A stretch of DNA of 64,000 bases from an uncultured Clostridia bacterium (GTDB lineage: Bacteria; Bacillota; Clostridia; Oscillospirales; Ruminococcaceae). The stretch covers positions 28,640 to 92,639 of the forward strand of contig CALZUA010000011.1 of assembly GCA_945829235.1 (NCBI GenBank), read 5' to 3'. Of this stretch, positions 26,145 to 34,180 are shown in pieces. Each line of letters opens with the position of its first letter. The stretch's first letter is position 1. Below the pieces are notes generated by a model. That model had not been told where the DNA came from. It was given only the letters and a program-made list of their open reading frames with translations, and made no database searches. Both the position numbers and the translations under genes were made by a program.

Positions 26145-29100
26145 ATGCCAAAAAGACAGGATATCAACAAAATTCTTATCATCGGTTCCGGTCCTATTAT
26201 AATAGGACAGGCTTGCGAGTTCGACTATTCGGGAACTCAGGCGTGCAAGGCGCTCAAGAAGCTCGGCTACGAAATCGTTCTCGTAAACTCAAACCCCGCA
26301 ACCATTATGACCGACCCCGATGTCGCGGACATCACCTATATCGAGCCGCTCAACGTTGACAGGCTCACGCAGATTATCGAAAAAGAGCGTCCCGACGCGC
26401 TTTTGCCGAACCTCGGCGGTCAATCGGGACTTAACCTCTGCTCGGAGCTTGCCGAGGCGGGTGTTCTCGAAAAGTACGGCGTTAAGGTAATCGGCGTGCA
26501 GATTGACGCAATCAAGCGCGGCGAGGACAGAATTGAGTTCAAGCACACAATGGAAAAGCTCGGCATTGAAATGGCGCGAAGCGAGGTTGCTTATTCGGTT
26601 GAGGAAGCCGTGGCAATCGCCGACAAGCTGAAATACCCCGTTGTTCTCCGTCCCGCTTACACAATGGGCGGCGCAGGCGGCGGTATGGTTTACAATGTCG
26701 AAGAGCTGAAGGTTGTCTGCGCGAGAGGACTTCAGGCAAGTCTTGTCGGACAGGTGCTCGTTGAGGAGTGCATAAGCGGCTGGGAAGAGCTGGAGCTTGA
26801 GGTTGTCCGTGACGCGAAAAACAACATCATCACCGTCTGCTTTATCGAAAACATCGACCCCGTCGGAGTTCACACCGGCGACTCGTTCTGCTCTGCGCCT
26901 ATGCTGACAATCCCCGAGGACGTTCAGAAAGAGCTCGAGAGAATGTCTTACAGCATTGTTGAAGCAATCGAGGTTATCGGCGGGTGCAACTGTCAGTTTG
27001 CCCGCAACACCGAAACAGGGCGCGTTGTCGTTATCGAAATCAACCCGAGAACCTCTCGTTCCTCGGCGCTTGCTTCAAAGGCAACCGGCTTCCCGATTGC
27101 GCTTGTATCGGCAATGCTCGCGTGCGGACTTACGCTGGACGAAATTCCCTGCGGAAAGTACGGCACGCTTGATAAATACAAGCCCGATGGCGATTATGTC
27201 GTTATCAAGTACGCGCGCTGGGCATTTGAGAAATTCAAGGGCGCGGAGGACAAGCTCGGCACGCAGATGAAGGCTGTCGGCGAGGTTATGAGCATCGGCA
27301 AGACCTACAAGGAAGCGTTCCAGAAGGCTATCCGTTCGCTTGAAACGGGCAGATACGGACTTGGATTTGCGAAGGATTTCAACAAGCTCACAAAGGACGA
27401 GCTTCTCGCAAAACTCCGTTTCCCCACCAGCGAACGCCAGTTTATTATATATGAAGCGCTTCGCAAGGGCGCGACTGTTGAGGAGATTTATCAGCTCACC
27501 AAGGTTAAACACTGGTTCTTGGAGCAAATGAAGGAGCTTGTTGAGGAAGAAAACGCGCTTCTTGAGAAAAAGGGCGCTGTTCCCGAGAAAGCGGTTCTGC
27601 GTAAGGCAAAGCAGGACGGCTTCTCCGACCGTTATCTGAGCCAGCTCCTCGATGTTACCGAGGAAGAAGTCAGAAACGCGCGGCTTGGCTTTGGTATCCG
27701 CGAGGCTTGGGAGGGCGTTCACGTCAGCGGCACGGAGAACTCGGCTTATTACTACTCGACATACAATCTCCCCGAGGACAAGAGTCCGTCTAACACCGAC
27801 AAGCCGAAAATTATGATTTTGGGCGGCGGCCCGAACAGAATAGGTCAGGGCATCGAGTTTGACTATTGTTGCGTTCACGCGGCGCTTGCGCTCAAAAAGC
27901 TCGGCTTTGAGTCGATTATCGTAAACTGCAACCCCGAGACCGTTTCCACCGACTACGATACCTCGGATAAGCTCTATTTCGAGCCGCTTACGCTTGAGGA
28001 CGTGCTTTCCATTCACGAGAAGGAAAAGCCTGTCGGAGTTATCGCGCAGTTTGGCGGTCAGACGCCGCTTAACCTTGCAAGCGATTTGAAGAAATACGGC
28101 GTAAACATTCTCGGTACAACTCCCGAAACAATTGACGAGGCAGAGGACAGAGATTTGTTCCGCGAGATGATGGAGAAGCTCGGTATTCCGATGCCCGAAA
28201 ACGGAATGGCTGTCAACGTTGACGAAGCGCTTGAAATCGCGAACAGAATCGGTTATCCCGTAATGGTTCGTCCGTCTTACGTTCTCGGCGGAAGAGGTAT
28301 GGAAGTTGTTCACGATGACGAGATGATGCGCGTTTATATGTCGGCGGCAGTAGGCGTCACACCCGACAGACCTATCCTCATCGACCGCTTCCTCAACCAC
28401 GCGACCGAGTGCGAGGCAGACGCGATTTCCGACGGCGAGAACTGCTTTGTGCCCGCAGTTATGGAGCACATCGAGCTTGCAGGTATTCACTCCGGCGACT
28501 CAGCTTGCATTCTCCCCGCGAAGAACCTCACGCAGAAGCAGGTTGACACAATCCGCGATTACACCAAGCGAATTGCCGTGGAAATGGGCGTTCGCGGTCT
28601 GATGAATATGCAGTACGCTATCGAGGGCGACACGGTTTATGTTCTCGAGGCAAACCCGCGCGCTTCTCGTACAGTTCCGCTTGTATCGAAGGTTTGCGGT
28701 ATAAATATGGTGAAGATTGCCACGGAAATAATCACGCTCCCGCTTACGGGCAGAACTTCTCCCGTTCCCGAGTTGCACGAGAGAGCGGTTAACCACTACG
28801 GCGTGAAAGAAGCGGTTGTGCCGTTCAATATGTTCCCGGAGGTTGACCCCGTGCTTGGACCGGAGATGCGCTCTACGGGCGAAGTTTTGGGCATTTCACC
28901 GAGCTTCGGCGAGGCTTATTACAAGGCGCAGGAAGCAACGCAGATTTCGCTCCCGTCCGAGGGCACGGTTTTGCTCTCTGTCTGCGACCGCGACAAGCCC
29001 GAGCTTCTCGAAACGGCAAAGGCGTTCAACTCGCTTGGATTTAAGATAATCGCGACGGGCAAGAGCTACGAGATGATAAAGGACGCGGGCATTCCCTGCG

Positions 29101-29372
29101 AGCGGATTTTCAAGATTTACGAGGGCAGACCGAACATCGCCGACCAGATTGCAAACGGCGAAATTCAGCTCATCATAAACACTCCCGCGGGCAAAACCAG
29201 CGCGCACGACGACAGCTACATCAGAAAGGCGGCAATTAAGCACCGCGTGCCGTATATCACGACAATGGCTGCGGCAAAGGCGAGCGCCGAGGGTATCCGC
29301 GCGATTAAGGAGAACACGCATTTCGGCGTGAAGTCGCTTCAGGCGCACCACGCGGATATTTCGGATATCTGA
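26145..29372 (+). CDS. carB: Carbamoyl-phosphate synthase large subunit
   Basis: A 1075-residue enzyme that makes carbamoyl phosphate from bicarbonate, ammonia (from CarA) and two ATP for pyrimidines and arginine. It begins MPKRQDINKILIIGSGPIIIGQACEFDYSG, has two duplicated ATP-grasp synthetase halves (the second starts near KIMILGGGPNRIGQGIEFDYCC), an oligomerisation domain between them and a C-terminal MGS-like allosteric domain (ENTHFGV and NTPAGKTSAHDDSYIRKAA). Full length. The start is the ATG after GGAGAAAGAA. carA, usually its upstream neighbour, is absent, so this carB stands alone with its own promoter and terminator. Confidence 0.97.
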   Translation: MPKRQDINKILIIGSGPIIIGQACEFDYSGTQACKALKKLGYEIVLVNSNPATIMTDPDVADITYIEPLNVDRLTQIIEKERPDALLPNLGGQSGLNLCSELAEAGVLEKYGVKVIGVQIDAIKRGEDRIEFKHTMEKLGIEMARSEVAYSVEEAVAIADKLKYPVVLRPAYTMGGAGGGMVYNVEELKVVCARGLQASLVGQVLVEECISGWEELELEVVRDAKNNIITVCFIENIDPVGVHTGDSFCSAPMLTIPEDVQKELERMSYSIVEAIEVIGGCNCQFARNTETGRVVVIEINPRTSRSSALASKATGFPIALVSAMLACGLTLDEIPCGKYGTLDKYKPDGDYVVIKYARWAFEKFKGAEDKLGTQMKAVGEVMSIGKTYKEAFQKAIRSLETGRYGLGFAKDFNKLTKDELLAKLRFPTSERQFIIYEALRKGATVEEIYQLTKVKHWFLEQMKELVEEENALLEKKGAVPEKAVLRKAKQDGFSDRYLSQLLDVTEEEVRNARLGFGIREAWEGVHVSGTENSAYYYSTYNLPEDKSPSNTDKPKIMILGGGPNRIGQGIEFDYCCVHAALALKKLGFESIIVNCNPETVSTDYDTSDKLYFEPLTLEDVLSIHEKEKPVGVIAQFGGQTPLNLASDLKKYGVNILGTTPETIDEAEDRDLFREMMEKLGIPMPENGMAVNVDEALEIANRIGYPVMVRPSYVLGGRGMEVVHDDEMMRVYMSAAVGVTPDRPILIDRFLNHATECEADAISDGENCFVPAVMEHIELAGIHSGDSACILPAKNLTQKQVDTIRDYTKRIAVEMGVRGLMNMQYAIEGDTVYVLEANPRASRTVPLVSKVCGINMVKIATEIITLPLTGRTSPVPELHERAVNHYGVKEAVVPFNMFPEVDPVLGPEMRSTGEVLGISPSFGEAYYKAQEATQISLPSEGTVLLSVCDRDKPELLETAKAFNSLGFKIIATGKSYEMIKDAGIPCERIFKIYEGRPNIADQIANGEIQLIINTPAGKTSAHDDSYIRKAAIKHRVPYITTMAAAKASAEGIRAIKENTHFGVKSLQAHHADISDI

Positions 29373-29381
29373 TAATACAGC

Positions 29382-29418
29382 AATCCCCGTTCATCGAAAG
29401 GTGAGCGGGGAATTTTTT
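29382..29418 (+). terminator. Intrinsic terminator of carB
   Basis: AATCCCCGTTCATC, GAAA tetraloop, GGTGAGCGGGGAATTTTTT; the stem contains G-U pairs. Confidence 0.9.
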
Positions 29419-29427
29419 GTGAAATGC

Positions 29428-29456
29428 TTGACAATTTTTGGGGAGTGTGCTATAAT
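29428..29456 (+). promoter_or_regulatory. Sigma-A promoter of a small RNA gene
   Basis: Perfect TTGACA, 17-bp spacer, perfect TATAAT with upstream TG. Start predicted within a few bases of 29462, exactly where the long hairpin RNA begins. Confidence 0.92.
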
Positions 29457-29460
29457 TAAA

Positions 29461-29621
29461 CTGCGACACAATTTAATACGACAGTGGTTAGGTATACACT
29501 TTTCCTATATGGTAAAAGTGCATGCTCTTTTTTCGTATACCTTAACTGTTGTCGAAAAATTGTGTCGCAGCAATCGGAGCTTTGCATTTTTCGGTGCGTG
29601 GCTTCGGCTACGCACTTTTTT
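29461..29621 (+). ncRNA. Stand-alone long-hairpin RNA with its own promoter and terminator (6S-like candidate)
   Basis: Transcript of about 160 nt. The 5' end CTGCGACACAATTT (29461-29474) pairs exactly with AAATTGTGTCGCAG (29557-29570). After a small internal loop a second stem of about 19 bp with a single bulge follows (CGACAGTGG... with ...CTGTTGTCG), and the top carries an ACTTTT/AAAAGT hairpin and a U-rich strand. The 3' part ends in a 9-bp terminator stem with a TTCG loop and six Ts (29594-29621). There is no coding potential on either strand. The architecture resembles 6S RNA, but the central bubble is small and I cannot confirm the family. Confidence 0.75.
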
Positions 29622-29638
29622 ATTTTGGGAGTAAAATT

Positions 29639-30292
29639 ATGAATGATAGCATTTCGATTAAGGTTACAAAACTCTTTTGGGGAATTGAAATAATTGCTTT
29701 AATGACTTGCATTGCCGTAAATGTATTTTTATTTCTGTTTTTATTGCAATATTTTAACTACTCTCATATACCAAGTCTAAATAATTATTTAGAAAGCTTT
29801 ATCGGTGGTTTTGGTTCGGTATTAAATGCGGTTATGTTTTGGCGTGTCTGTGCAATTGTTTGCTTTTCATCTTCGGTGATGTTTTTAATTATGCTGTATC
29901 TGATTGGCTTCAATAAGTTCGGTAAACCTGCGTGCGGAACAGTTTTCACAACAGTTTTATTTATTATGAATTTTTTGGTAGCACCGTTTTCATCGGTTGA
30001 GAAATTTGAAGAATATGTAGTTAGAAATATCAACAGCATTGATTACAGCAACATTGATTCCGGTGTGGTTAACTTCATATTTGTGGTTGTGATGATTACG
30101 CCGGTTATTTCGTTGTTTTTGTTTATGTTTTCTTTCTCCGATTTGGATAAAAAGCTCAGGAAAAAGCTACTTCCGTTAAATAAAATCGCAAAAGCGCCGA
30201 CCTCGTTTCCACGAAATCGGCGCTTCAAATATTCGATTATCCGAAATCAGACGGAGGGCTTAGCCTTGAAAGAGAGGCAGTCCGTGCACTGA
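29639..30292 (+). CDS. Hypothetical four-helix membrane protein, AT-rich
   Basis: A 217-residue protein with four hydrophobic segments (about residues 10-36, 57-82, 96-118 and 140-165) and a basic tail. I do not recognise the family. The start ATG follows GGGAG by 8 bases; the open frame extends upstream into the small RNA gene without a site. Its codons are distinctly richer in A/T than the neighbours, which suggests recent transfer. No promoter lies between the RNA terminator and the start, so expression depends on read-through. The last 30 codons run through the DUF1540 terminator and into that gene on the other strand, so the C-terminus may be a read-through extension. Confidence 0.65.
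   Translation: MNDSISIKVTKLFWGIEIIALMTCIAVNVFLFLFLLQYFNYSHIPSLNNYLESFIGGFGSVLNAVMFWRVCAIVCFSSSVMFLIMLYLIGFNKFGKPACGTVFTTVLFIMNFLVAPFSSVEKFEEYVVRNINSIDYSNIDSGVVNFIFVVVMITPVISLFLFMFSFSDLDKKLRKKLLPLNKIAKAPTSFPRNRRFKYSIIRNQTEGLALKERQSVH
30192..30225 (-). terminator. Intrinsic terminator of the DUF1540 gene
   Basis: Minus strand: AAGCGCCGA, 16-nt loop, TCGGCGCTTTTGCGATTTT. It lies inside the 3' end of the converging membrane-protein frame. Confidence 0.75.
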
Positions 30293-30423
30293 ACAACGGT
30301 CGGATTTGCCTCGTGAGTGCCGACCTCGATTTTGTCGAGAGAGCAGAAGTCCTCGCAGCTGCAGTGGTGCTCGCAGTTGTGAATTGTACAGCCGATGTGC
30401 TTGTTTGCGAATTCGGTTCCCAT
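30247..30423 (-). CDS. DUF1540 Cys-rich small protein
   Basis: A 58-residue protein that reads MGTEFANKHIGC, then cysteines in the pattern C-x4-C-x3-C-x-C-x3-C and a C-terminal QCTDCLSF. This is the DUF1540 signature (I-G-C-x-x-x-x-C, C-S-L-D-K-I-E-V-G-T-H and a final C-x-x-C), a small predicted metal-binding domain common in spore-forming Firmicutes and of unknown role. The ATG at 30423 follows AAAGGAG by 10 bases. Its 3' end overlaps the converging membrane-protein frame by 46 bases. It could be sporulation-associated, but I see no sigma-E or sigma-G promoter. Confidence 0.9.
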   Translation of the reverse strand: MGTEFANKHIGCTIHNCEHHCSCEDFCSLDKIEVGTHEANPTVVQCTDCLSFKAKPSV

Positions 30424-30522
30424 AATAAATTTCTCCTTTAAAGCAAGAATTGCGCGGTTTTGTTCGCCGCGTAACTATTTTGAGTTTCGCAAAACAAATT
30501 ATTCTCGCCAAAAATTTCCGAT

Positions 30523-30551
30523 AAAAAAGCTCTGCCGTAAAAAGCAGAGCC
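30523..30551 (-). terminator. Intrinsic terminator of ireB
   Basis: Minus strand: GCTCTGC, 8-nt loop, GCAGAGC, then TTTTTT, 11 bases after the stop. Confidence 0.9.
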
Positions 30552-30561
30552 ATTTTTTCGG

Positions 30562-30807
30562 TTAATCCGAGAGATAGGATTTCACAAGCACCTGTAAAAG
30601 CTCGTCGCGGTCAATGTGACGAATAAGACCTCTCGCGTTGTTAAACGTGGTGATGTATGTAGGGTCTTCGGAAAGGATATAGCCAACGAGCTGATTTATC
30701 GGATTATATCCCTTCTGTTTCAGCGCGTCGTAAACGGTCATAAGGATTTCCTTCATCTCGTTTTCCCTGTCCTCGTGAACCGAAAAGGTCATTGTTTTGT
30801 CCAGCAT
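30562..30807 (-). CDS. ireB: IreB-family regulatory phosphoprotein (UPF0297)
   Basis: An 81-residue protein: [24 protein letters not shown] and [30 protein letters not shown] are the family signature. Enterococcus IreB is phosphorylated by the PASTA kinase IreK and regulates cephalosporin tolerance. In many Firmicutes it precedes ruvX (yqgF) and a DUF1292 gene; here it stands alone, with its own promoter and terminator. I start it at the first ATG (30807), 7 bases after AAGGGA. Confidence 0.93.
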   Translation of the reverse strand: MLDKTMTFSVHEDRENEMKEILMTVYDALKQKGYNPINQLVGYILSEDPTYITTFNNARGLIRHIDRDELLQVLVKSYLSD

Positions 30808-30847
30808 ATTATCATTCCCTTCCTGTTTTTATTTCTTTACTAACCAT

Positions 30848-30876
30848 ATTATACACTTTTTTCACCGAAAAAACAA
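30848..30876 (-). promoter_or_regulatory. Promoter of ireB
   Basis: Minus strand: TTGTTT, 17-bp spacer, TATAAT. Confidence 0.7.
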
Positions 30877-31008
30877 CCACATTTATTAAAATTAACCAAC
30901 AACCTGCCCAAAATCTCCGATTATCACAAAATTATTTGCATTTCTTTGGCAATATTAAACAAAATTCATTACACAAAATCTACATATTTATAAAATTTGT
31001 TAAAACAC

Positions 31009-31037
31009 TTGTATATCGGAAAAAAATGTGGTATAAT
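31009..31037 (+). promoter_or_regulatory. Promoter of divIVA-like gene
   Basis: TTGTAT, 17-bp spacer, TATAAT with upstream TG. It lies inside a longer in-frame extension and supports the start at 31110. Confidence 0.75.
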
Positions 31038-31109
31038 AAGAATAAGGATTTTTGTGCAAAATTGTTTTGTATGAAAATTATATTATTTTTTCGAGGGGAG
31101 AAACTTTTT

Positions 31110-32558
31110 ATGGCAGTCGGCGACGGTGGATTTAAAACAGCTTTCCAAGGTTTTGACAAAAACGAGGTTAATGAGTACATAAGCAATCTCCGCAAAAAGA
31201 TGAACGAGCTTGAAGCGGAAATGAAGGATAATGACAGCAAGGTTAAGGCGGCTGTTAGAATTGCCGATGAGGCTGAGGGTAAAATCCAGAAGCTCGAAAA
31301 GGCTAACAGCGAGAAGATTGCCGAGCTGGAGCTTCAGATTAAAACCGAGCGCAGAAATGCCGAGGATTTGCTCAATCAGATTGACGTTCTCAAGAGAAAG
31401 GTTAAGAACGGCGGCGGTTCTTCTTCAGGCGGCGCGTCAAGTGCAGAAGCTCAGAGGCAGGCGGCTGAGATTATCGAAAAGGCAAACAGAACCGCGCAGG
31501 AAACTGTTGAAGCGGCTAATAAAACCGCGCGCGAGGTTGTCGAAAAGGCAAAGCAAACCGCAAAGGATATTGTCGCAAACGCTCAGAGCGTGTCCGCGGC
31601 GGGCGGAGCTGTCGCTTCGGTTAATCTTGACGGGTTTATGTCCGAGGTTAAAAGTTTCCTCGAGCAAATCAACAGCGGTTACAAGAAAATCTGCGAAAGG
31701 GCAGAGGAAATTTCTGTTGAAGAAACGAGTGCTCCGGCACCCGCTCCGGTTGAAATTCCGGATTTCTCCGATGTTGCGGCACCTGCGGCAGAAGCACCCA
31801 TGGCAGAGGTTCCTACGACAGAGGTGTTCGATTTCAAGGAACCCGAGCAGGAGCCTACGCCCGAGATTTCCTTCGAGGATATTTCGGAACTCAGCTCCGA
31901 TTCGTCCGATTTGTCCGATGATGACGATATGATGGCGGGCTTTGGAAGCCTTGACGAGCCTGTAACCGAGGTTAAGGAAAACGATACCTCCGAGCACAGC
32001 AAGGCGGCGTTCGATATGGACTTCGACAAGGAGCTTATCGCGCAGACTGTTCCGAGCAGTAGCTTGAACGAGAACGAGATTGACGAGGATTTGCTGGCGG
32101 CGGTTCGCGAGGAAGAAGCAAAGCACGCTGTTCAGCCCACTCCCGAAGAGGGCAGAAGAGATTTCGATATGGATATGTCGGACGATGACGGTGCGGATGC
32201 AATGCGCAAAATGCTCGAAGCGGCAGAAGCGGCGTTCTGCGGCGGCTCGAGCGGCACTCTCGACTTCGACACCGACACTCAGATGGACGAGGAACCTGCG
32301 CCCGAGCCTGAAAAGGCGGATAATCCTTGGGAGGATTTGCAAAAACAGCTTGAAGCAATGGAACAGAGCGGCAATTTCGGTGAAGCAGAGCCTGAGCCTG
32401 CTCCCGAGCCTGAGGCAAAGGAGCCCGAGCTTGATTTTACCGAAACAGACGACAGACCTACTCCCACAACCGATGACTCATCAATTTGGGATTTCTCAAG
32501 CTCCGATTCTTCGTCCGATGATGACGATATGAGCGGCGATATCTTCGCGAATTTCTGA
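31110..32558 (+). CDS. DivIVA-domain protein with long acidic tail
   Basis: A 482-residue protein. Residues 8-60 match the N-terminal membrane-curvature domain of DivIVA/GpsB (GFKTAFQGFDKNEVNEYISNL followed by a coiled coil). A second coiled coil rich in Ala/Glu/Lys spans about residues 110-160 (AAEIIEKANRTAQETVEAAN and so on). From residue 200 the chain is acidic and rich in Pro, Glu, Asp and Ser, with little predicted structure, ending SSDDDDMSGDIFANF. It is probably a polar or septal scaffold that recruits partners through its tail. The start follows AGGGGAG by 9 bases. The length is well above that of classic DivIVA (about 165-230 residues). Confidence 0.85.
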   Translation: MAVGDGGFKTAFQGFDKNEVNEYISNLRKKMNELEAEMKDNDSKVKAAVRIADEAEGKIQKLEKANSEKIAELELQIKTERRNAEDLLNQIDVLKRKVKNGGGSSSGGASSAEAQRQAAEIIEKANRTAQETVEAANKTAREVVEKAKQTAKDIVANAQSVSAAGGAVASVNLDGFMSEVKSFLEQINSGYKKICERAEEISVEETSAPAPAPVEIPDFSDVAAPAAEAPMAEVPTTEVFDFKEPEQEPTPEISFEDISELSSDSSDLSDDDDMMAGFGSLDEPVTEVKENDTSEHSKAAFDMDFDKELIAQTVPSSSLNENEIDEDLLAAVREEEAKHAVQPTPEEGRRDFDMDMSDDDGADAMRKMLEAAEAAFCGGSSGTLDFDTDTQMDEEPAPEPEKADNPWEDLQKQLEAMEQSGNFGEAEPEPAPEPEAKEPELDFTETDDRPTPTTDDSSIWDFSSSDSSSDDDDMSGDIFANF

Positions 32559-32569
32559 TTGATGGGTAT

Positions 32570-32720
32570 CTCAAAAAACGTTGTGAAAAGCAAAAATGGG
32601 TAGGGTGAACAGGTGAATGCCTTTTTCGCGGCATCTGTGACGTTGTTGCAAAGCTTTCGCTTGTTGACTGACGAAGATGGTTTACACTACACACTTTTGC
32701 TCACAAGAGGTTTTTAGAGG
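32570..32720. mobile_element. MITE-like palindromic element, short copy
   Basis: The 151-bp element has imperfect terminal inverted repeats of about 40 bp: the left end runs CTCAAAAAACG...GAAAAGCAAAAATGGG, and the right end read backwards gives CTCTAAAAACCTC...GAGCAAAAGTGTG. It shares both ends and the internal block GCAAAGCTTTCGCTTGTTGACTGACGAAGATG (split here only for description) with the copy at 34666. It encodes no transposase. It sits between the DivIVA gene and its terminator. Confidence 0.75.
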
Positions 32721-32734
32721 TGAGCTTATTACAA

Positions 32735-32763
32735 AAAGAGCCGAAGCCTGATTTCGGCTCTTT
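32735..32763 (+). terminator. Intrinsic terminator downstream of the DivIVA gene
   Basis: AAAGAGCCGAA, short loop, TTCGGCTCTTT. It ends 22 bases before the next start codon. Confidence 0.8.
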
Positions 32764-32784
32764 GGTTTGGATTTTGAGAGAATT

Positions 32785-33330
32785 ATGATTGAACTTAACA
32801 CAAACGAGCTTAAAGAAAAAGCAAAAACACTCCGCGCGGGCGACAAGGTTTTGTTGTCGGGGACGGTTTACACCTCGCGCGATGCCGCTCACAAGCGCAT
32901 AAAACAGCTTATCGAGGAGAACAAGCCGTTGCCTTACGAGCTTTCGGGCGCGGCGATTTACTACGCGGGACCAACAGCCGCGCGTGACGGAATGGTTATC
33001 GGCAGTTGCGGCCCGACAACCTCCGGCAGAATGGACGTGTATTCACCAATGATGCTGGATATGGGGTTGTCCGCGATGATAGGGAAGGGCGAGCGCTCCA
33101 AGGCGGTCTGCGAAGCCGTTCAGCGAAACGGCGCGGTGTACTTTTGCGCAATTGGTGGCGCGGGCGCGCTTGCCTGCAAATGTATAACCGAGTGCGAGGT
33201 TATCGCGTTCGAGGACCTCGGTTGTGAGAGCGTGAAACGCCTGAAAATCGAGAATTTCCCGCTGATTGTTGCCGTGGACAGCGTCGGCGGAAATATCTTC
33301 AAGACAGGTCGCGCTCAATTTAAAAGGTAA
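32785..33330 (+). CDS. Fe-S hydro-lyase beta subunit (fumarase class I/tartrate dehydratase C-terminal type)
   Basis: A 181-residue protein of the Fumerase_C family, the small subunit of two-subunit class I fumarases and L-tartrate dehydratases. The motifs YYAGPTAARDG, GSCGPTTSGRMDVYSP and YFCAIGGAGALACKCI are all present. The catalytic [4Fe-4S] cluster is bound by the alpha subunit, which is absent from this window. I start it at 32785, after GAGAG. No promoter lies between the upstream terminator and this start, so it is read by read-through or from a promoter I cannot see. Fumarase is the likelier substrate role in an anaerobe. Confidence 0.88.
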   Translation: MIELNTNELKEKAKTLRAGDKVLLSGTVYTSRDAAHKRIKQLIEENKPLPYELSGAAIYYAGPTAARDGMVIGSCGPTTSGRMDVYSPMMLDMGLSAMIGKGERSKAVCEAVQRNGAVYFCAIGGAGALACKCITECEVIAFEDLGCESVKRLKIENFPLIVAVDSVGGNIFKTGRAQFKR

Positions 33331-33431
33331 ATTTTAGGCGATACTTCTCGGAATTTTTGGGCAATTTGTATAGATAAACGGCGAAATATTCATTAAAACG
33401 CTGTTTTTTGTCGGGAAACTGAAAATTGTTG

Positions 33432-33460
33432 TTGACAAAATATGCAGAATGTGTTAAAAT
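33432..33460 (+). promoter_or_regulatory. Sigma-A promoter of the SigH-like gene
   Basis: TTGACA, 17-bp spacer, TAAAAT. Confidence 0.85.
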
Positions 33461-33495
33461 AAGGGGAGTGAAATCCACGCGTTTTGGGAGGAGCT

Positions 33496-34053
33496 ATGGA
33501 AGATTATTCCAAGTTAAGCGACAGGGAGCTTTTGCTGGATAATCGGTCCGACAGCGGCAAAATCGCTGAGCTTATCTCGCGTTATATGAAAACGGTGTTC
33601 GCTTGTGCAAGAAAGTTCGCGCAGTTCGCTGATTACGAGGAGCTTGTGTCTGACGGTATGCAGGGGCTTCTGGCGGCGGTGCGTAGCTACGACAGCGATA
33701 AGGGCGAGTTTTCCGCGTTCGCGTCGGTTTGTATCAACAACCGACTCCGCAATACCGCGAAAAAATCCTCGCTTCGCAGGAAAAATCTTGCCGCGGAAGA
33801 GGAAATGCGGGAGCTTCCCGACAAAAAGCCAACTCCCGAGGAAGCGGTTATCGAGAAGGAAAACAGCGAGGACGTGCGAAAAAGCCTGAAAGCTGAGCTT
33901 TCCGTGCTCGAGCTACACTGCATCGAGTGCGCGGCGATGGGTTTGTCTTACGCGGAAACCGCGAAAAGACTTGGCGTGGATAAAAAGTCTGTTGACAACG
34001 CGCTTTCAAGGGCGAGAGCCAAGGTGCGCAGGATAATGGGCGGTAATTTGTGA
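33496..34053 (+). CDS. Sigma-70 family RNA polymerase factor, SigH-like
   Basis: A 185-residue alternative sigma factor. Region 2 is clear (KFAQFADYEELVSDGMQGLL, then AVRSYDSDKGEFSAFASVC), followed by a charged linker, and region 4 ends in a helix-turn-helix LSYAETAKRLGVDKKSVDNALSRARAK. Region 3 is missing or very short, as in SigH and related small factors. It is close to the sporulation/competence factor SigH but somewhat short, so a related housekeeping or stress factor is possible. The ATG follows GGGAGGA; a TTG four codons upstream lies before that site. A tRNA-like structure and a zinc-ribbon gene follow. Confidence 0.85.
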   Translation: MEDYSKLSDRELLLDNRSDSGKIAELISRYMKTVFACARKFAQFADYEELVSDGMQGLLAAVRSYDSDKGEFSAFASVCINNRLRNTAKKSSLRRKNLAAEEEMRELPDKKPTPEEAVIEKENSEDVRKSLKAELSVLELHCIECAAMGLSYAETAKRLGVDKKSVDNALSRARAKVRRIMGGNL

Positions 34054-34089
34054 AAAAGCCAAGTTCGCTTCGGCGAAACGGCTTCAATA

Positions 34090-34155
34090 TGTCCCGATAG
34101 CTTAAATGTTAAAGCGTTGCGAAAGCAAAGATACGGGTGCAAGTCCTGTCGGGCA
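34090..34155 (+). ncRNA. tRNA-like structure lacking an anticodon loop
   Basis: The 66 nt fold like a tRNA: an acceptor-like stem (TGTCCCG with CGGGCA, one bulge), T and A at the positions of U8/A9, a D arm GCTT/AAGC with an 8-nt loop, and a T arm ACGGG/CCTGT with the 7-nt loop TGCAAGT. Where the anticodon arm should be there is only a 4-bp stem, TTGC/GCAA, closed by a GAAA tetraloop. No CCA is encoded. It sits in the 5' untranslated region of the zinc-ribbon gene, ending 12 nt before the ribosome binding site. It may be a decayed tRNA gene or a regulatory tRNA mimic. Confidence 0.55.
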
Positions 34156-34180
34156 AATTTTATTTTTAAGGGGTATACTT

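Noticed and set aside
27075..28490. Long minus-strand open frame of 471 codons opposite carB
   Set aside because: Antisense shadow of a strongly conserved gene; no ribosome binding site and no recognisable protein.
33331..33431. A further 3'-end relic after the fumarase beta-subunit gene
   Set aside because: Only scattered matches (ATA-TTC, CAATTT, final TAA); no better than expected for AT-rich DNA.
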